A stretch of 64,000 nucleotides of DNA from Glossina fuscipes (Eukaryota > Arthropoda > Insecta > Diptera > Glossinidae), in assembly GCF_014805625.2 (NCBI RefSeq), contig NW_023998414.1, forward strand, positions 19,047,280 through 19,111,279. Direction: 5' to 3'. Positions within the stretch are counted from its first letter, which is position 1, and each line of letters opens with the position of its first letter. Below, piece after piece: positions 12,701 to 28,900 of the stretch. The notes below the pieces were generated by a model. It was not told where the DNA came from. It did no database searches and saw only the letters and a list, made by a program, of their open reading frames with translations. The position numbers and the translations under genes are program-made.

Positions 12701-15700
12701 ATCCGTGTTTAAGACAATGTCGCCATTTCAATATCAATCCATATATATATATATATATATATATATACTCGATATATGTTTCGTATAATATATATGGGTT
12801 TAGTTTCGCTCACATTTAACAAAATATAAATTTCAATATTTATGAAATTTTTTCTCATATTTATTGTGCTTAATTAATTTATTATTCGATTGCTTTTAAA
12901 AACGCATTCCTCTGCACATAAAGTTAATGAAATAGTTGTTATGCAAATTGATGGTAATTAATTAAATTCAGATAAAAGAGAAACATGAAAAGAAAAAGAG
13001 AAAGAGAAAGAAAAAGAAAAAAATTAACAGAATCGGAAAATATCGAAGATGCCACCAACTCAATCAATCTCATGTCTATGCCAGTTTGCTTCTGAACTCT
13101 CTGAGATAAAAGATAGATAGAAGAGTACAAGAATACAACTATAATAGCTTATATAATAGGTGGCATAAAAACCATATATGCACATATATATGTGTGTATA
13201 CATATTTGTGTATATGTCGTCATTCTCTTGTCTATTTTTATAATCATTCAAGACCCCAGCGCACGATATCAGTCTAAAAATGAAATATGAAATTTACATT
13301 CGGTCATAATCCAATCTTTTATGCCCATCGCCGCTATCCCAAAGGGGAAAACTAATAAAAAGGAAAAGAACAACATTTTCATACTCTTTAAGATTGGGGT
13401 GGGCGCGGCTGATTTCTTTTATTCTCAGAATAAATATGGAAAATTTATATGGTGTATGTGTGGGTACTTTATGTCTAGCAAGCATAAAACATGGAAAACG
13501 AAGGTGTTCTCAGTCTTTGTCGAATTGGTGCGTGAACATTGCAGGCGTGTCTTTTGACTGGTTTGGGTTACTTTCGAATTTTTTTTTGCCAGCTTGTAGG
13601 CGCTATCTTCTTCTTTGCAAACGGAAGAATATTTACCATAGACACTGCACAGTTCGACCGACGAACATGCTTCAATCAATTCAGATTTTAATGCTGATTC
13701 ATGTACTCTATGGGGTTTCTTTAATCTAGCTTCTGTTTGTTGCGGTGAATCTTTTCAATACTTGCGCAAGCACTACAGCATCCCTCATAGAATATACGTT
13801 CAAATTTTTGCAGATTTATTTGCCGTAGTTTATGAGTAATGAGCGTTTTGCTATAGGCGTCCACTTCCACCGATTGGCCCATTTTCAATGGCAACTTGAC
13901 TGCAAGGATTTCCAATGTTTCTACCAAAACTTCAAGATGATAGTTTTATTTACTTAAATCGATTCAGAATTTGATGCTGATCAAGTAAATATATATATAT
14001 ATATATATACTTTGTGCGGTCTCTGAAGTTTCCTTCTGGGCGTTGCAAACATTACGATGAAATGAATATACTCCTAATCCTTTGGCGGAGTGTATAAAAA
14101 GCATTGAATCCACATTCCTTTGGCCAGCGAAATACGCAGGGAATTCTAAAAATATTCAGTTCTGTATGATGGACGAAACGAAAAGAACGCAAAACGTATG
14201 AAATTTCAAGGAAACAACTTTTTACGAATAATGAGTTTTTTTTTTAAGTGTCCAAGCATTTATTAAACAAAAAAAGAAACAATTTTATTTTATTTGAAAA
14301 ATTCACATATGTTTAAATCTCTTAGTCAAAAAAAATTACGCAAGATTTCCAACTACATTCTTAGTGTATTCGATGCACATAAGTTAGGTATCAAAATGAA
14401 GAAAATAACATAGACGACATTGTTTGTTGTTTACAGAATACCTTCGATTTGCATTTTATACAGCAATTATTATAAAAATGTGAGCAATTTAATGGAGTGA
14501 TGGATGACCTTTAAAGAAACATTCTTGCAATCGGATTATTCCCGAGAGTATTATAAAGAACGATTCAATTCGATTTCCTTAGATGTGAATTGTATGAGTT
14601 TTCGCTTTAGGAAAAGAGAGAGAGAGAGACAACGATGAATCATGTTATTAGCGTTTGTAAACAGGTTTTTTTTTTTCTTTTTCATCTTTGATACTCCCTT
14701 CTAATATTGCAAACAATCGAACACAACTTGAATATTCAATCGACATCGGCAAATAACGGTCACTTGTTCTTTCTCATTGTCTTGGACTTAAGGTGAATAC
14801 ATTATACATTTCTCTTAAGTATTCACACTACAACTAACGTTTTGACATTTAAAGAAAAACATAAAAATAAGCGAAAAACAAATTCTATTATAATTAAATC
14901 ACTCTACGTTGTACCGGTTTTTTAACAATAAACCTTACAAATACACATATATATTTATAAAGTAGATATCGATTCTCAAGCCATTTCATCTTGTATGCAA
15001 ATGTTTATTTGCGTATACGTATATGTTATGCGATCATATTCATGTATTATTTAATAAAATTTATCGTATATAATGATAATATGCGTGAACAGTTTAATTT
15101 AATTTGATTACTTTTTCTATTTATTTACATATATATGTATATCGTACATACATCCTAGCCTATACACATATATATATATATATATATATCGGCGTAAACA
15201 TACAAAAGAAACAAAATAAAAAAAATTAAAAATAATAATTCAACCGACATGTTGTATTATATTATACTCTTGTTAAAATGAAAACAGTAACGAGAAAAAA
15301 ATAAAGAAAAAGAGTGGGGAAAAAAGCAATGTCTGAAAACCACACAAAAAGAGATATAAATAAATGAATGAAAAATCACACACGTAACTATTTTTCATAA
15401 AGTACGTGAATACAGACTTTGGTGGTAATACTTACTTACCTGTGCACATAAAAAAAAAAAAAAACTACATAAATAAAAATAAAAACAGAAGTGAAATGGT
15501 ATTCACGTACATTTTGGCGGTTATAGGATCGTATGCCGAATAGCAACCTCTTTGTGAGTTGATATTCGGTTATGTTATTCCGTTACGTATACGGAAAACG
15601 CTCGATATCAGTATATGTTGATGTGTACGTTTCCATAAACAATTGAAATTGCAAACGGCATTCACACATAATGCATTTTTGTTACAATTTTTAGTTGATA

Positions 15701-15797
15701 TCTTTTGTTCGATTTTCTTTCAGTCAATAAATCATTTCCTTTATATTTTCATTTACACATAATCCCCGCTGAAACTGTGAAAAAGTTCTGCCGCATA

Positions 15798-15839
<42 letters not shown>

Positions 15840-18800
15840 CGTATATAGGATGTCACTGCGCTACGATTTCATATCACTGGTTAAACTTAATCATTAAAAG
15901 CTAAGGTCAACTAGTTTTCTACAAAAGCAAGCTAAGAAAGCCAGTTTGAAAAAATCTCACTTGCTTCTGCATTCACGCATATCTTTATAACAATAAATGG
16001 GTGTGCACAGTTTGCTGTTACTTTTGTAACACATAAAAACGTATTACGCGATAACAGTGTCAATAACAAAAGAAAAGGAAGGAAAACGCACTTTGACTCC
16101 CATCATCATGCCCTCAAGTTTCAAATACACGTATAACATTATATTCAGTTTATACCAACGATAATGGAATGCATACATTTTTCAATTCCAATTTCTTTGT
16201 TCGCGACCATTCAGCGCCGTAATATGCCATGAAGGTGTAGCAAACTGAATGAAAAATTCGTAAAATATCAAAACAAAAAGTTTCTTGATCGATTTTATGG
16301 CTTAGTGCAGTGGTGTTTCCCAATTATGGTACAAGTTACCTTGATATAAATAAACTAACCTTTTCTTATACCGAATTGGAAAAACTTTTTGTATCATTCT
16401 AAGCTTGTTTGTCCGTCTTGCCGTCTTGCCGTCTTGCGTACATTCTTCAGGCCGCAAATTTTAATGAAATTTGGTACATTGACATATTTTGGACCAAGGA
16501 CGAACGCCCTGTATAGAAAATAGTTTGGATCGCATCACTTTCTCGACCTCTTCCCATCTAACGTTCTATTTTGAAAAGTGAACCCTCATAGTGTTTCTCC
16601 ACGGCTGCTGTAGTATAATTGTTTCTTTTCATAGAAAATGCTGAGTAATAGCGATAAACTTAAGACTCATTCACAATTACGAACGGACTTATCAAATGGA
16701 TTGATTCCCTTCCCTGATTTACTCGAAGACATTTTCGTTTAGAATTCCCTCTACAAATATTAGTTACATACAGGTTAAAGGCCATCTGTTCAGTTAAGAT
16801 ATCTGTGACTCTTGGAATTGCACTCAAAGTCAATTATGCTTCACCTGTCATCACATAGTAATGCCTTGCCAAAAGTAGTGCCTTGCTTAATGGTTGTACG
16901 TGCTGTAGACGCGCTGGATACGAAATATGCGAAAAGATGAAAAAAATAACATAAAACGGAACTCTACAAAGTGTTTAGTTGATCATGAACACATCAATTG
17001 GTTGATCCGAACCATTTGGACAGTTAACATTTAAATAGCTTAGGAGGTTATTTATATTTACACTCCGATTAAAATCTCTTATCGATACAGATATGGGCTC
17101 GAAGGTTGATTACGAGTGTTGAATGGATTTCTGTCCTCCATTAATAAGTCTAACAGTGCCTGTATTAACTCATACGTATACCTTTGCGTTAGTTTTATGA
17201 AATTTTTTATATACCATATCCTCTGACATACATAGATATCTTTTTTTTTTAAATAACCACTCACTCAAGAGATGTCCCCTATTCCTATAAGACGATAACA
17301 ATCAATAAGAGAAGAGCACAGAGAAGCAAAGAGAAAGAACTAGAAACGAAGGTGGCCATAGTAAGAGATATGCACTTTGCCATTGGAACACTCACTGTAG
17401 CAATTACTAAACTAAATTTTGCCACACTTGAGATTTGAAAACGCAAACATTGGCTTATCTCTTATATCCCCAAAAATGACCGGAAGGTATATTCTCGTGC
17501 TTCAGTGCATGCAGATAACATGTTAAGACCTTGCTGGGATTATTAGATTCATTAGTTGGCTGAAAATATGAAATCTTTTGCGTATCCGCTTACGACAGCG
17601 GACTCTCTATGTTATATGATAGCTCTTTAGATTGACGAATAGGTAAAGACCGTTTTATCTTTATGTACACCTTACTTCATACTACTAGGTGTTACTATTA
17701 TACAAAGGGTTATTTTAAACGCGTTCAGACGCGCTCGCCATGAGCATAGTAAAACGTAAAATATTTTACCCATCAATTACCGTAGCAGATCCTCAGAAGC
17801 ATAGGCTCAAATTAATACTTCTTGTTTTAAGCCACAGTTCACTTATCAAGTTACATATCATTCGTGAGTATACCCGTCATGAAGAAATTATAACATTTTG
17901 TGTTATGACTTAACTGTTCCGATATAATTTAAGTGTAGAAAATTTCGAGGCGGTCGCTATATCCAATTGGCAAAACATTGTAAATTTTTGGAAAAATTGA
18001 ATTTAGTGGAATGCTCTGAACTTACCAAAATATATATAAAACAAATTCGTCGCGTGAAAGAAATTTTCACTTTTCCCAAAGTGCTGCGAAAAGACTTCCG
18101 GTGTCAAATGAATTCCCGCTGATAAGTTACAGTCCAAATATCTTTTGACTGTTCTTTTCTAACTTCTCTAATACACTCTGTCGTAAGAGAGAGAGAGAGA
18201 AAGGGAGAAGTCATCTATTTTTGGATAGCATCTCGTAATTTAGGCCATAGCTAACCACATGATTTAAAAGCAAAGTATTTGTCACTTTGAAAAATATTTT
18301 CAATACCGATCCATATTTTTGTTCTAGCAAAAAAGTAAAGCTTTTGTATTATCTGAACTTTTACATTCGCTAAGTGTAAGTCGTTGAATTAATAAGGAAT
18401 CGTCGGACATATCAACGCGTATATAATTATTTAAAAGCCACTAATGGAGTAAGTTTCTAATGTGGCTAGTAATGTGAAAGTATGTTACGGATGAGTTACG
18501 AACACAGCTGGCTAGCCTTGCACAGTCCAAATCGAATGCTAAATTTTTGCCTTGTTGCTGGCTTATCATTTCTTTAAGTAAATATTTCCGTAAGTTTTTC
18601 ATCATTTGCACGTTTCCGTCTTAACTAAGTTAGATGACTTACTCAGCTGTACTTACCTTTCTCTATATATCATAAAGAACTTCCAGAAAATTGGGTCGAT
18701 TTGATCATTTAAGCGAGTTTTAGATGATCACAAATTCCACAAAAAGTCTCCCGTATCGTTGTATTCAAAAGAAGGCGTTATAACGAGAGCGACTCTTCTG

Positions 18801-21800
18801 CTTATTCGAAATCGACTATCAGTCTTTAGCAAATTTAAAAGAATCCTTGAAAAATCTGATATAATCGCACTGAACAAAGTACTATGCAAAGGAAAATAAA
18901 ATTGAATTAACAAAAACTGCGCATCAGAGTTTCGCTGATTTTTATATAGACAAAACTGTTGCAGATTTTATTTTTTTTTTCGAATTGAATAAGAAATTAT
19001 CGTAGAATCATTTTGAACACAACAATTGTTTTCACAGATAGTTTGGAATAAAGGAAAAGATAGCAATCTCTTACAATAGTGGAATTTTTTTTAAAAAATC
19101 TTCGACAAATATCTAAACGATCTCTTCTCTCGCAAAACTGATCGCCAATGCGAGACTTGAATTGGGCGAAAAGTTAGGATAAACTTTCCTCGCAAAGTAA
19201 CTCGAATGTTTTTTCAATGATCTAGAGCTAGTACGTTACGTTACAATTACTCACACTTCTCGATTCCATATCTAATAATAAGTTAAATACATAAAAACAT
19301 ACATTACTATATTCGTCATGTTCGAATGAATTGTTACTGTTATGTTTTTCAAGACAATTTACTTTCTTTTAACATTGAATTAGGAAATTGACTTTTTCTT
19401 TTGCGCTTCTACGCTGAAAGTAAGCAAACACAATATTTGTGCCATATATTTCATTTATACGTAATTTATGTGCAAGTTTTTCCAAATTTTTCGTCATTTT
19501 ATAGAGTCGCTATCAGAAGAAATGTTCGTCTGTTCAGGTAAAACAGTCCTCAAGTGCTTTTTCGATTGCTTGACAATTTCAGTGATATTTTGCTTAGAAA
19601 GATAGTATAAGATATAAATGCGAGCAAATAGTAGTTTGACGGGGACCAAGTTCAGTGAAGGCGACGGGCATAACGCATGTTTCACATCCTTATTAAGTTC
19701 TTTTAACTCATCCTGAAAAATGATTTTGCTACTTATCGTGGCGCGTTATCTCAAAATATACCTTACTACGATTTGGGTCTTTTTGATCAATGCATGATCA
19801 AAAATTTGATTTATTATCGAGAGAGTTAGATGTGTAACAGTTTCACCAGGTTTGAGCAGCTCCTAATTCACGCACAAGGCATAGTATTGTCTTTTCTTTT
19901 GGCCTGAATCAGTCCATGATTTTTTATCGTTTGCAAATTTAAAATGAATTCATTCAGCTCCAGGAAACGTCACTGCATTCTTAAATATCTTCTCCCCTTT
20001 TTCCCTTGGACTAAGCTCAGATGGTACCTACTTTTCTGGCCATTGAGCTTTCCCGTAACTCCGTCCACTCTGCACCAATCAATTATGCTGAATGACATTT
20101 ACTCGTGCTGAGATTTTTTGTTGCGTTTGTGTATCGTGCAGATTCTCTATTGCTTCCCGGGGACCTGTTTTTCTCCTTCACAGCCAAATTCATCCATACA
20201 AGTCAGATAAGCTAATATTGTAATAATAATAAATACTTGTATATAGATTGCAACTCTTAGTGTATACTTGAAAGTTTTTTCGCTAAAATCATCGAAACTA
20301 AGCTCCAAGTTGTTTAATTTTTAGACCATGTTTACCGTAAATTTCCTCAAGAGCATGTTGATTACATGTCTCTTTATTCTTTTTGATTAACGAAGACAAA
20401 AAATGCTCAGCGAAAATGCTCGCTATCAGGCACGAATTCGATCATTTCCGATAACAAACATACCCACCAAAATCGTAAAAGTGTTATTTTTAGTTGTGCT
20501 TTCATAAACAATTTTGATCAGACGATCTAGACATCTGTCTCTTTAAAAAATCAATGAAGATTATTTATACAAATATACTGCATATTTACACAGATTTTTA
20601 GTCTTTTTACAAACAAGCGAACAGATATAACTATTCGCGCTAACCGAGAAAATGTATAATAACAAAAATGCCTACTAAGTTAGATGTAAATATATAATTG
20701 ACGAATTCATTAGAGTAATTCTGAAATTGAATAAAGGTAAGCCTCAAATTTTCTTTAAGGACAGCTATCAAGTTATTCGGATAAATAACATATCCCTCGA
20801 TCACTTCGTAGGATCATATAAATATATGTCGCTCCTGTTGATGAATTCATGTGATCAATTGTTATCCTTACATCTGTACGTCATCCTACAAACTTATTGA
20901 ATGATATGTTATTTGACGAACACAAATTACGTAGAATATAAAAATGCGGTAAGTTGGACAAGAGATACAAGAGTTATAAGTGAATAATTGGGCATCTTTT
21001 CTAAAATACTTTAAGTCTTATATTTAAAAATTTTCGAAACTCAGTCAGATTCTTGCTGCTCGGATACATTGCACATAAAATGATTACAATATTTAGCAAC
21101 CTGTGTTGAATATAAATCGATTCGGTTCAAGCCGGACGTGACTTATTTTTGTTTATTTAATTTTTTTTTTTTTTTTTTTTTTTTTTATTTATTACAATGC
21201 GTGCGATGCATATTTAAACCATTTAAATATGCGTTGTATAGACAATGAGGAGTTAAATAATTATTACCATTATCCATTCGACGCACTCGGTATGCTTAAA
21301 CATGGTAACCCAGCAACAAATTTTTAATTTCCGGCTAAGTGTTTTGTAACAACGATTTCTTTTGTATTTAAATTATATATTTATATTACTTAACGGTTAA
21401 AAACAAGAAGAAGAAAAAGGAAGAATGTAATTACGTAACATTCGGACATTTGATGATTCAACACACAGTTTTTCACATAACAAGCAAAAGATGTTGTGTT
21501 CAACAACTTAATTTGAATACTTTGCCATTTCTTTCGGAGCATTTACACACACCCGCCTACTGCGCGCTACAGCACTGATTCTATCACCATCTCTTAAATA
21601 TATCAGGATTCAATTCTATTTGTCCCTCTATTAATACGAAAATTTATTTGTATACCATCCATGACAGTAGCTAAAAAAATAATAATAATAATAATTTGAT
21701 TTTAGTCAAACCACAAACTAATTTTGGTCATCAAAGTCGTATTTGCAATGAACCTTCCTTCGGGCGGTCTTGTGAAACATTGGAAGTCAACGTCTGGCTA

Positions 21801-22918
21801 CACTTTGTCACAATGCAATAATTATCAGAAATTTTCGTTGTCTTTCTTTTTTATACCCGTCAACGAAGGATGAATGCTGCATTCATTATGTCAAAACATT
21901 TCAACAATTTCCCCAAAAAGAAGCTTCGGAGACACCACAAAGTACATGCTATTCTCGATTAGCATCAAATTCGGGTTCGATTTAAACATATCGGTCTATC
22001 GATCAGTTCATCTATCCGTCTTTGTAATGTCTGTGTTGTAAGCATTCTCCTGGGCGCACAAATTTAGCAAAAACATTGGAAGTTCGTGTACGCAGGTTGG
22101 CATTGAAAATGAGGCTTATCGGTCGCAGAACATGCCTACAATGCCACGTAAACTGAGAATGCCTCTGTTTTTCAAGAGAAACAAAATCAAATAATTTTCG
22201 CTCATTATTCATAAACTGCAGCAGATACACCTACAAATATTTAAAAGTATATTCTACGAGCGATGCGCTAGTATCTCTACAAAACATATTGTCCTTTAAT
22301 ACTTTCTTAACATTCAGAAACGAGCTTCAAAGACGTCATAAATTATATAAATTCTTGGCTGATTTCAAATTCTTGATGCATATCCGTTTTTTCGTCCGTC
22401 CATCTGTCCGCCTACCGGACTGTGTAGTATCTGTGGTCAATATGCTGTCATTCGCAAATATGAAGCCTATCGCCTATAAATATGCAAGAGAGTTTGGAAA
22501 TGACCCATTCGTCGTAAGCACGTTCAGAAACACGCCTATAACGTCCATACACAACACATACAATATATAAATTTTCCCTTTTATTCTGAATATAAAAAAA
22601 ATAAGCCACGCCCATCTAATATTATAGGGTATAAATTGTATTCGTCTCTTTTTACTTTTTCAGTCATTTTTTGGATAACGATGATGGGTATAAAAGATTC
22701 ATGCAATTTTCGTACTTGTTTCTTATATAGACGGTTTCTCATGTAAAAAACACGGCTTTTATCTACACAATATATATATATATTTAAGAGCCTGACATAT
22801 TCATTGATTAGCGGATAGGGCGATCGATCATCAGATTAAAAGTGAAAAATTAGGGATTTGAAAAATGACTGATTAAATTATCTGATCTTTAAGAAAATTG
22901 TTTCTAATCTTTTTTGAT

Positions 22919-22973
<55 letters not shown>

Positions 22974-25900
22974 AAGTATTGATAAAATTGTTGATAATAC
23001 ACAACTACAGCAAATGTGGCCGTAAATGATAACATTTAAAGCCCTATAGACATACTGACCCAACTTTCGTTTTATAACAGTTTGCCATTATATATTTATA
23101 TATGTATATAAATATACGTATGCGTCTACTACATGTTTAAATAAGCAACTACGTAAATAAAAAAAGTATATGAGTCTGTTTTTCTTTGTTTTTTGTTTTT
23201 TTGTTTTTTGTTTTTGCTAATTACGATGGACATTTGTAATTTTCATTTCTTTTCAATCGCAGGAGAGACCAGTTTTCACACAAATAAACAAACATATACA
23301 TACATATACGCATGTGCGCATATTTGTATTTGTATTTGTGAGTGCGTGCATCGATACCCTATTATAACGTAATGCGTTACAATTTTGCGCAATAAATTCA
23401 ACATTTCTTTTACGCTTAAACACAAATTTTGTCTTATATTTGTTAAAATTTTACTGTTTATAGTAAACTCGTCTCGCTGCTATATATGTGCGAGTATATC
23501 AATAAAAGTGCACGTGAAAAGAAAGAGAAAGAAGAAATATTTATGTGTTTATGTTTGTCTAATAAATATAAACTAAGTATTAATTAAATTTCAAATTATG
23601 TGCTTTCAACATATAAAGACATTCAACGAAAGTATGCTTCGAGTTGAGTTTAGTCGGATGTAAGAGTTTGAATAGCGTGTCTACGCTTAAAGCAAACATT
23701 TCATTATCAATTATTTGATCCGTATAAGGCGGGTATCATCTTGAAATCTTACAACATGTTTACATGTTTGTCTATAAGCAACTTTCCATTATTGGAATTT
23801 TTTTTTGCCCCCCAACATCATTGAATAAGATAGATTAGGTTTATCACTGCGTTTGTGAAACTCAAAAGTACACACAAAAGTATTATGTTACCTCTAAAAT
23901 CTATACAATCACACGTAGTCTCAAATTTCATCTTGATATGTCCACAATTTTCGATATATTTTTTCTGTTGAAGATGAAATTTGGCAATTCAGATCGAGCC
24001 TGAATTTAGCGTAGACATTGCAAGCTCATTGTGGAAAGACTCTTGATCAGCAAGCCTGTTTTAATTGTGCAAATGTGACATCAAGTCGGTCACATGAATG
24101 GCGAAAATTTAATTGGTTCTAAGGAGCCATCGAAGCGCGCCCTTTATCATTTAAGAAAAGTATTAAAAAAATTAACTGCAAATGTTGTTGTTGTTCTGGA
24201 CATTACTAGAAATTATGCTTTAAGTTCAATTCGACAGCGTCCACGAAAGCATAAGATTAAGATCTTCTTCCGGCAAAGAGTTTGCCTTTATCTCTTTCCA
24301 AAGAGTACCATTAAAAAGAAATAATCGCGTCACTCTTTGAAAACGCTGAACAAGTAACAAGAGTGGCTTTAAATTATCGCGTAATGCTCGACTATTACTG
24401 ATAACATTTATGCGTCGATGAATCGCTCGTGACACGTTCCGCAACTCCAAAACGTCGAATTGATAACTTGTCAGTCATTTTCATATGAAACTGGAATTTT
24501 CGCATAGATAGTTCCCACAACACATGTGGAGAACAAACATGTCTGAAGTAATTCACTAAGCATGAACCCTTTCGATCGCCACTTATTGATATCAATATGG
24601 CATAACCTGAAAAATATTTCTACCTTTCTACTTGCTCTTTCTTCTTTATAAACATTTCAGAGGTATTTACTTCTCTATCGCAGTCGATGTTACAATAGCT
24701 TTTTCCTACATAACTACCGACATCGACATCTTGAACACTTACTTGATGACAGACTTACAATGCATATGAGTCCACAAGCTCTTCTCCGCTCGTCACTCAG
24801 AGCTTATCTGCGCTTTCTTTCCGCCGATCGTTTGTTCATCTTAAAAACATATCATCGTCCTGATCACACTTCGAACTACCACTGTTGTATTGTCAACGAA
24901 GAATTTTCATAGAAAATAATCTTCCTATGGGGTACTTCATATTATGCACATACATTATTTCCTAGAAGAAGGGAAAAATGTATTAGGAGCGCGAGTTCGA
25001 AACCTACTCTCTTGATGAAATTTTTTTTAACTGCATGAAAAGAGTAGTAGGTTCAAAAATGTTCAATCAACAAAACACTACTACTAATACTACTTATACT
25101 ACTAATATTTTTAAATTTCTTCTTTATTTCTTTAACTTTGAAAATATGTATAGAAATTGCCATTGATTCCAATAGCTACCGCATAGTCCAGTTGTTAAGG
25201 CATCCGGTTGGTAGTCGGAAGGTCCAAGTTCATCTCTGGCCCGGTTAGACCGACCACACATTGCGCTGCACCGTCATTTGGTTTACCGCTTGGCGAACTA
25301 TGTCTAGTCATTGGCTTTGTATTTTTGCTATAAGATATTTTTTTGTAATTAGTGAAAAGTGCGCAAAATGGCTGCAAACATTGAACGAATTTAAAAGTTT
25401 GTGGATATATCGAAGCGTACTATTTACATTCACCTATCAAAAAGGGAAACAGGGGATCATTTTTTTAGAGCATATGGTCGTTCCATCGATACAGCAAAAT
25501 CGGTTGGCGATACATTGGAAACACTCAACTCGAAAATACTAGCCCACGCGGCTTAATCATCAAACACGAGTTCTTTTCATTACCACTTGTTAGCAACGAT
25601 GAATCACACCCTTATTGAACAGCGTGGAACTTCTTATAGAAGTGTATGAAAATTGTTCGATAACTGGTTTGTCTCAAAACAAAATGTAATGCATGTAGTG
25701 ATGGGCAACGCTTCAGATAAAACATAATTTTTCGAACATTTCTTATGGAAAAGGTATGATTTCTAAACAAAAATTCCAATTTCATACCTGTTAGATGACA
25801 TAAGCACAATGATTAGTATGGAAAAGTTTATTACTGATCATAAAATGCAGATTTTTAGATAACAATAAATAAGATTTTAGCGATAAGTAGGCATACGTAT

Positions 25901-28900
25901 GCTATACTAACTATAGAGGTTAGCTGTACGCTTAGATAACCATAGAGTTGTTCGCTGAATAGAGACCGGCCTTACAACGCTTGGGGACTACTTAAACGTA
26001 CTTAAAAGATAACCTTCGCTTAATTATGCAAGCAGTTTTAAAGTGAAAGTTTATACAACTTCATTCAAGATATCCCAATACAATGTCTCTCTCAGATGTG
26101 AATTAATTTATTGATATTTGTTAAATTTTATATTACATCTTGAAATAAATTTATGGAAATAAAAATATTAATTTAAAAAGCACGCAAACTTTTAATGAAA
26201 CCATTCAAAATTAAAATTTTATTGCTGCATATATCATAACATTTGCTTTTACTTTTCTGAATTGAAAATAATAAAATGCGACAAATCGCTCCGCTCTTAA
26301 CGCCGCAAAATCTGAGACAACTAATCTGGTATTAAAGAGAGACCTTTTAATTCCTTGATTCTGATTATTAAACACTTGCTAACTCCTAAATTTAAGATAT
26401 TTTATATGCGTTATTGTTACATTTACACCCTACATCACTTGTGATACAGGATCTGTTAAATACATAAAACTCAGAACGACGAGGATAGATCCACTTTCTA
26501 TTATACCGATTGAGTCAGAAAATGGGTCTCAGTTATCTGCCCATCGATCTGTCCGTTTAATGCCTGTTCATACATTTTTGAGTTCACTCACTCCCAGCTT
26601 CTTAAAGTACGCTATTTTACAGAAAAAATTTAAATTTTCAAAATTATTCGACAAACATCACTGGATGATAGTATTTCAACATTCTGAACTAGGATGAAAA
26701 AATTCGGTTCGGCTGGGGCAATAGTTTGAACCCCCTCTCATCTAACCATTCCTATGAATCTTCATATGGTGAAGAGATCTAGTTTTCAATATTTTATGGC
26801 ATATTGCCAAAAACCACAACCTTAACGAATTTGGACCACATAAATCTATTTTTTAGATATCAATGCATATAATATTTCTTAGGAATAGTGAGACCTGCAG
26901 AAAATAGTTTAAATTTTAATATTTTATGATGAAAATTGATTCATAATAGCTATTCAGCAAAAAAAAAAATTAATAGTAGCGAATCTAGATCAGATGTGTA
27001 TATTTTTTAAATCCTAACATACATAGAAGTTATAATGGAAACCAAGACCTTGTATGAAGAGAAACTGTAATTTCAATTTTTTTGAGAAAGAAATTTAGAA
27101 GAAATAAATTAAATTTGCTAAATTTGGATCAGATCATGTGATGTTTCGAGAATCCTCCAATATGCGAACTTTCATCAAAACTATGCCTTTGCATGAAAAT
27201 AATGTATAATTTGTAATATGATCATTTTTGCATATAATCGTTGACACCCATTGCTGAGATTTTCGACAAAATTCCCCTTGAAATTATTATCAAACAAGTA
27301 AAATGATGCGAAGTTCAGTTAAACAATTTGAAATTGATGTACAACGTCATGAACACTAGACAAACTGACGTAAATAATAGTCGATAGCACTCTATTACAT
27401 TTCCTCTTTATAACGCTATTTAACCACGAAACCTTCTGTCCATAGTATTCATCCGCCAGCAAAAATGTTGGGAAAAATTAAACTTAAGGAAGGATGTGAA
27501 TTTTACAAAGTTACGCACATGATTGTAGCGCCTAAAACCATCCTTGTGTGACAATAGTCTTGCATACTAGATAATTAGGTTTCGGAAGCGACGGCTAAGC
27601 TTGGCCATTGTTCAGTCCTAATTAAGGTAATCTGCAATAAACGAGGACATAAATAAATTCATCAAATATATAATCCATTCATATTCGTATAATATTTATA
27701 TCTTAATACAAGGAAACCGGTTCTTATATAATATGTAAGCTTTATAAGTCTTTATACTCTACATCACTTGCGGTACAAGAATGTATTAAGTTGGTGAGCA
27801 TGTGTCAAGAAGGACTTGAGATAGATACATCTTTTTTTAGATCGATCGATTCGGAATCAATTTCTGAAACGATCTTAGCTTGCCCGATGGATATAATAAG
27901 GGATGGATCCATCTGTGCCACGCAACAGGTGCAGCGTAAAAAAATAACAAAGAGCCGATAGTTGTGGCTACTGGCGCTCATCCAACCTTTAGTCCTGTGG
28001 ACTAAATACGTAATAATAACAATAATAATATCTTCTGGCTTACTTAGGAATACATCGTATTTAGCTGGAACTTGGTGTATTCGATATTCGTTAATTCGAT
28101 TGAATTCACTTTCGTCCTTTGCCTATCTGTAAAGGATGAAATGTTTGCTTATAAATGCACTCAAAATTAGAAAGAGTATCCCCCCGCTCAGCTATAAAGG
28201 GCGTGCTGCACTGAATTGAAACATAAAATTGAACGTTCATTACACACGTACTGTTTACAAGAAGTCTTTATAAGATTATTAACCAAAGTTCAAGTCAAGT
28301 TTCTTCTTATCTTCTAGTACGTGGACATTCGCTCTTGCAATAAAATAACAACATTTGTTATAAGTTAAACGTCGAGGCGAAGTACACTTTCAACATAAAC
28401 CGAAATTGTTTCATACGTTTGCTTCGTGCATAATGTGAACTTTTAAAATTTAGTTTAAGAGAGAAAAAAAAAAAAAACAAAAACAAAAAAAAAGAATTCA
28501 CCTTGACAACTTCTACATTGGTTGGGGTTTTATTGACTTGGTATCCATAAAAATCACGATTTGCTTCTTTGTTTGGCCTTTTGTTGTTGCCAATCCCATT
28601 ACAAGCATTATTTCGTAGCAGGCTAAAAGAGACTGTGCTTTTTCATGTGATTTATTTTAGTTGCATCATTGACTGCTTGCTCATCATCCGGTCATGTCTG
28701 AGGGAGTAAAACAAAGGAAAAAGCAAAAGCAAAACAATTACCGCAACCAAACACTACAAAAATTGTCTCTCTTTCATTTTTCTAAACATTTAAGTGAACA
28801 TCTTCAAAGTTATTGTTCAAGTTCAAGTTGAAGTTTCAATTCTTTTTGTCAGAGAGTTTTTCAAACTAACGACGACACTATATATTTATATTTATTTTTT

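Noticed and set aside
25176..25250. A functional tRNA gene
   Set aside because: Only the anticodon-like arm pairs well; acceptor and T arms do not form, and a diverged inverted copy exists at 3640-3720, so it is a repeat.
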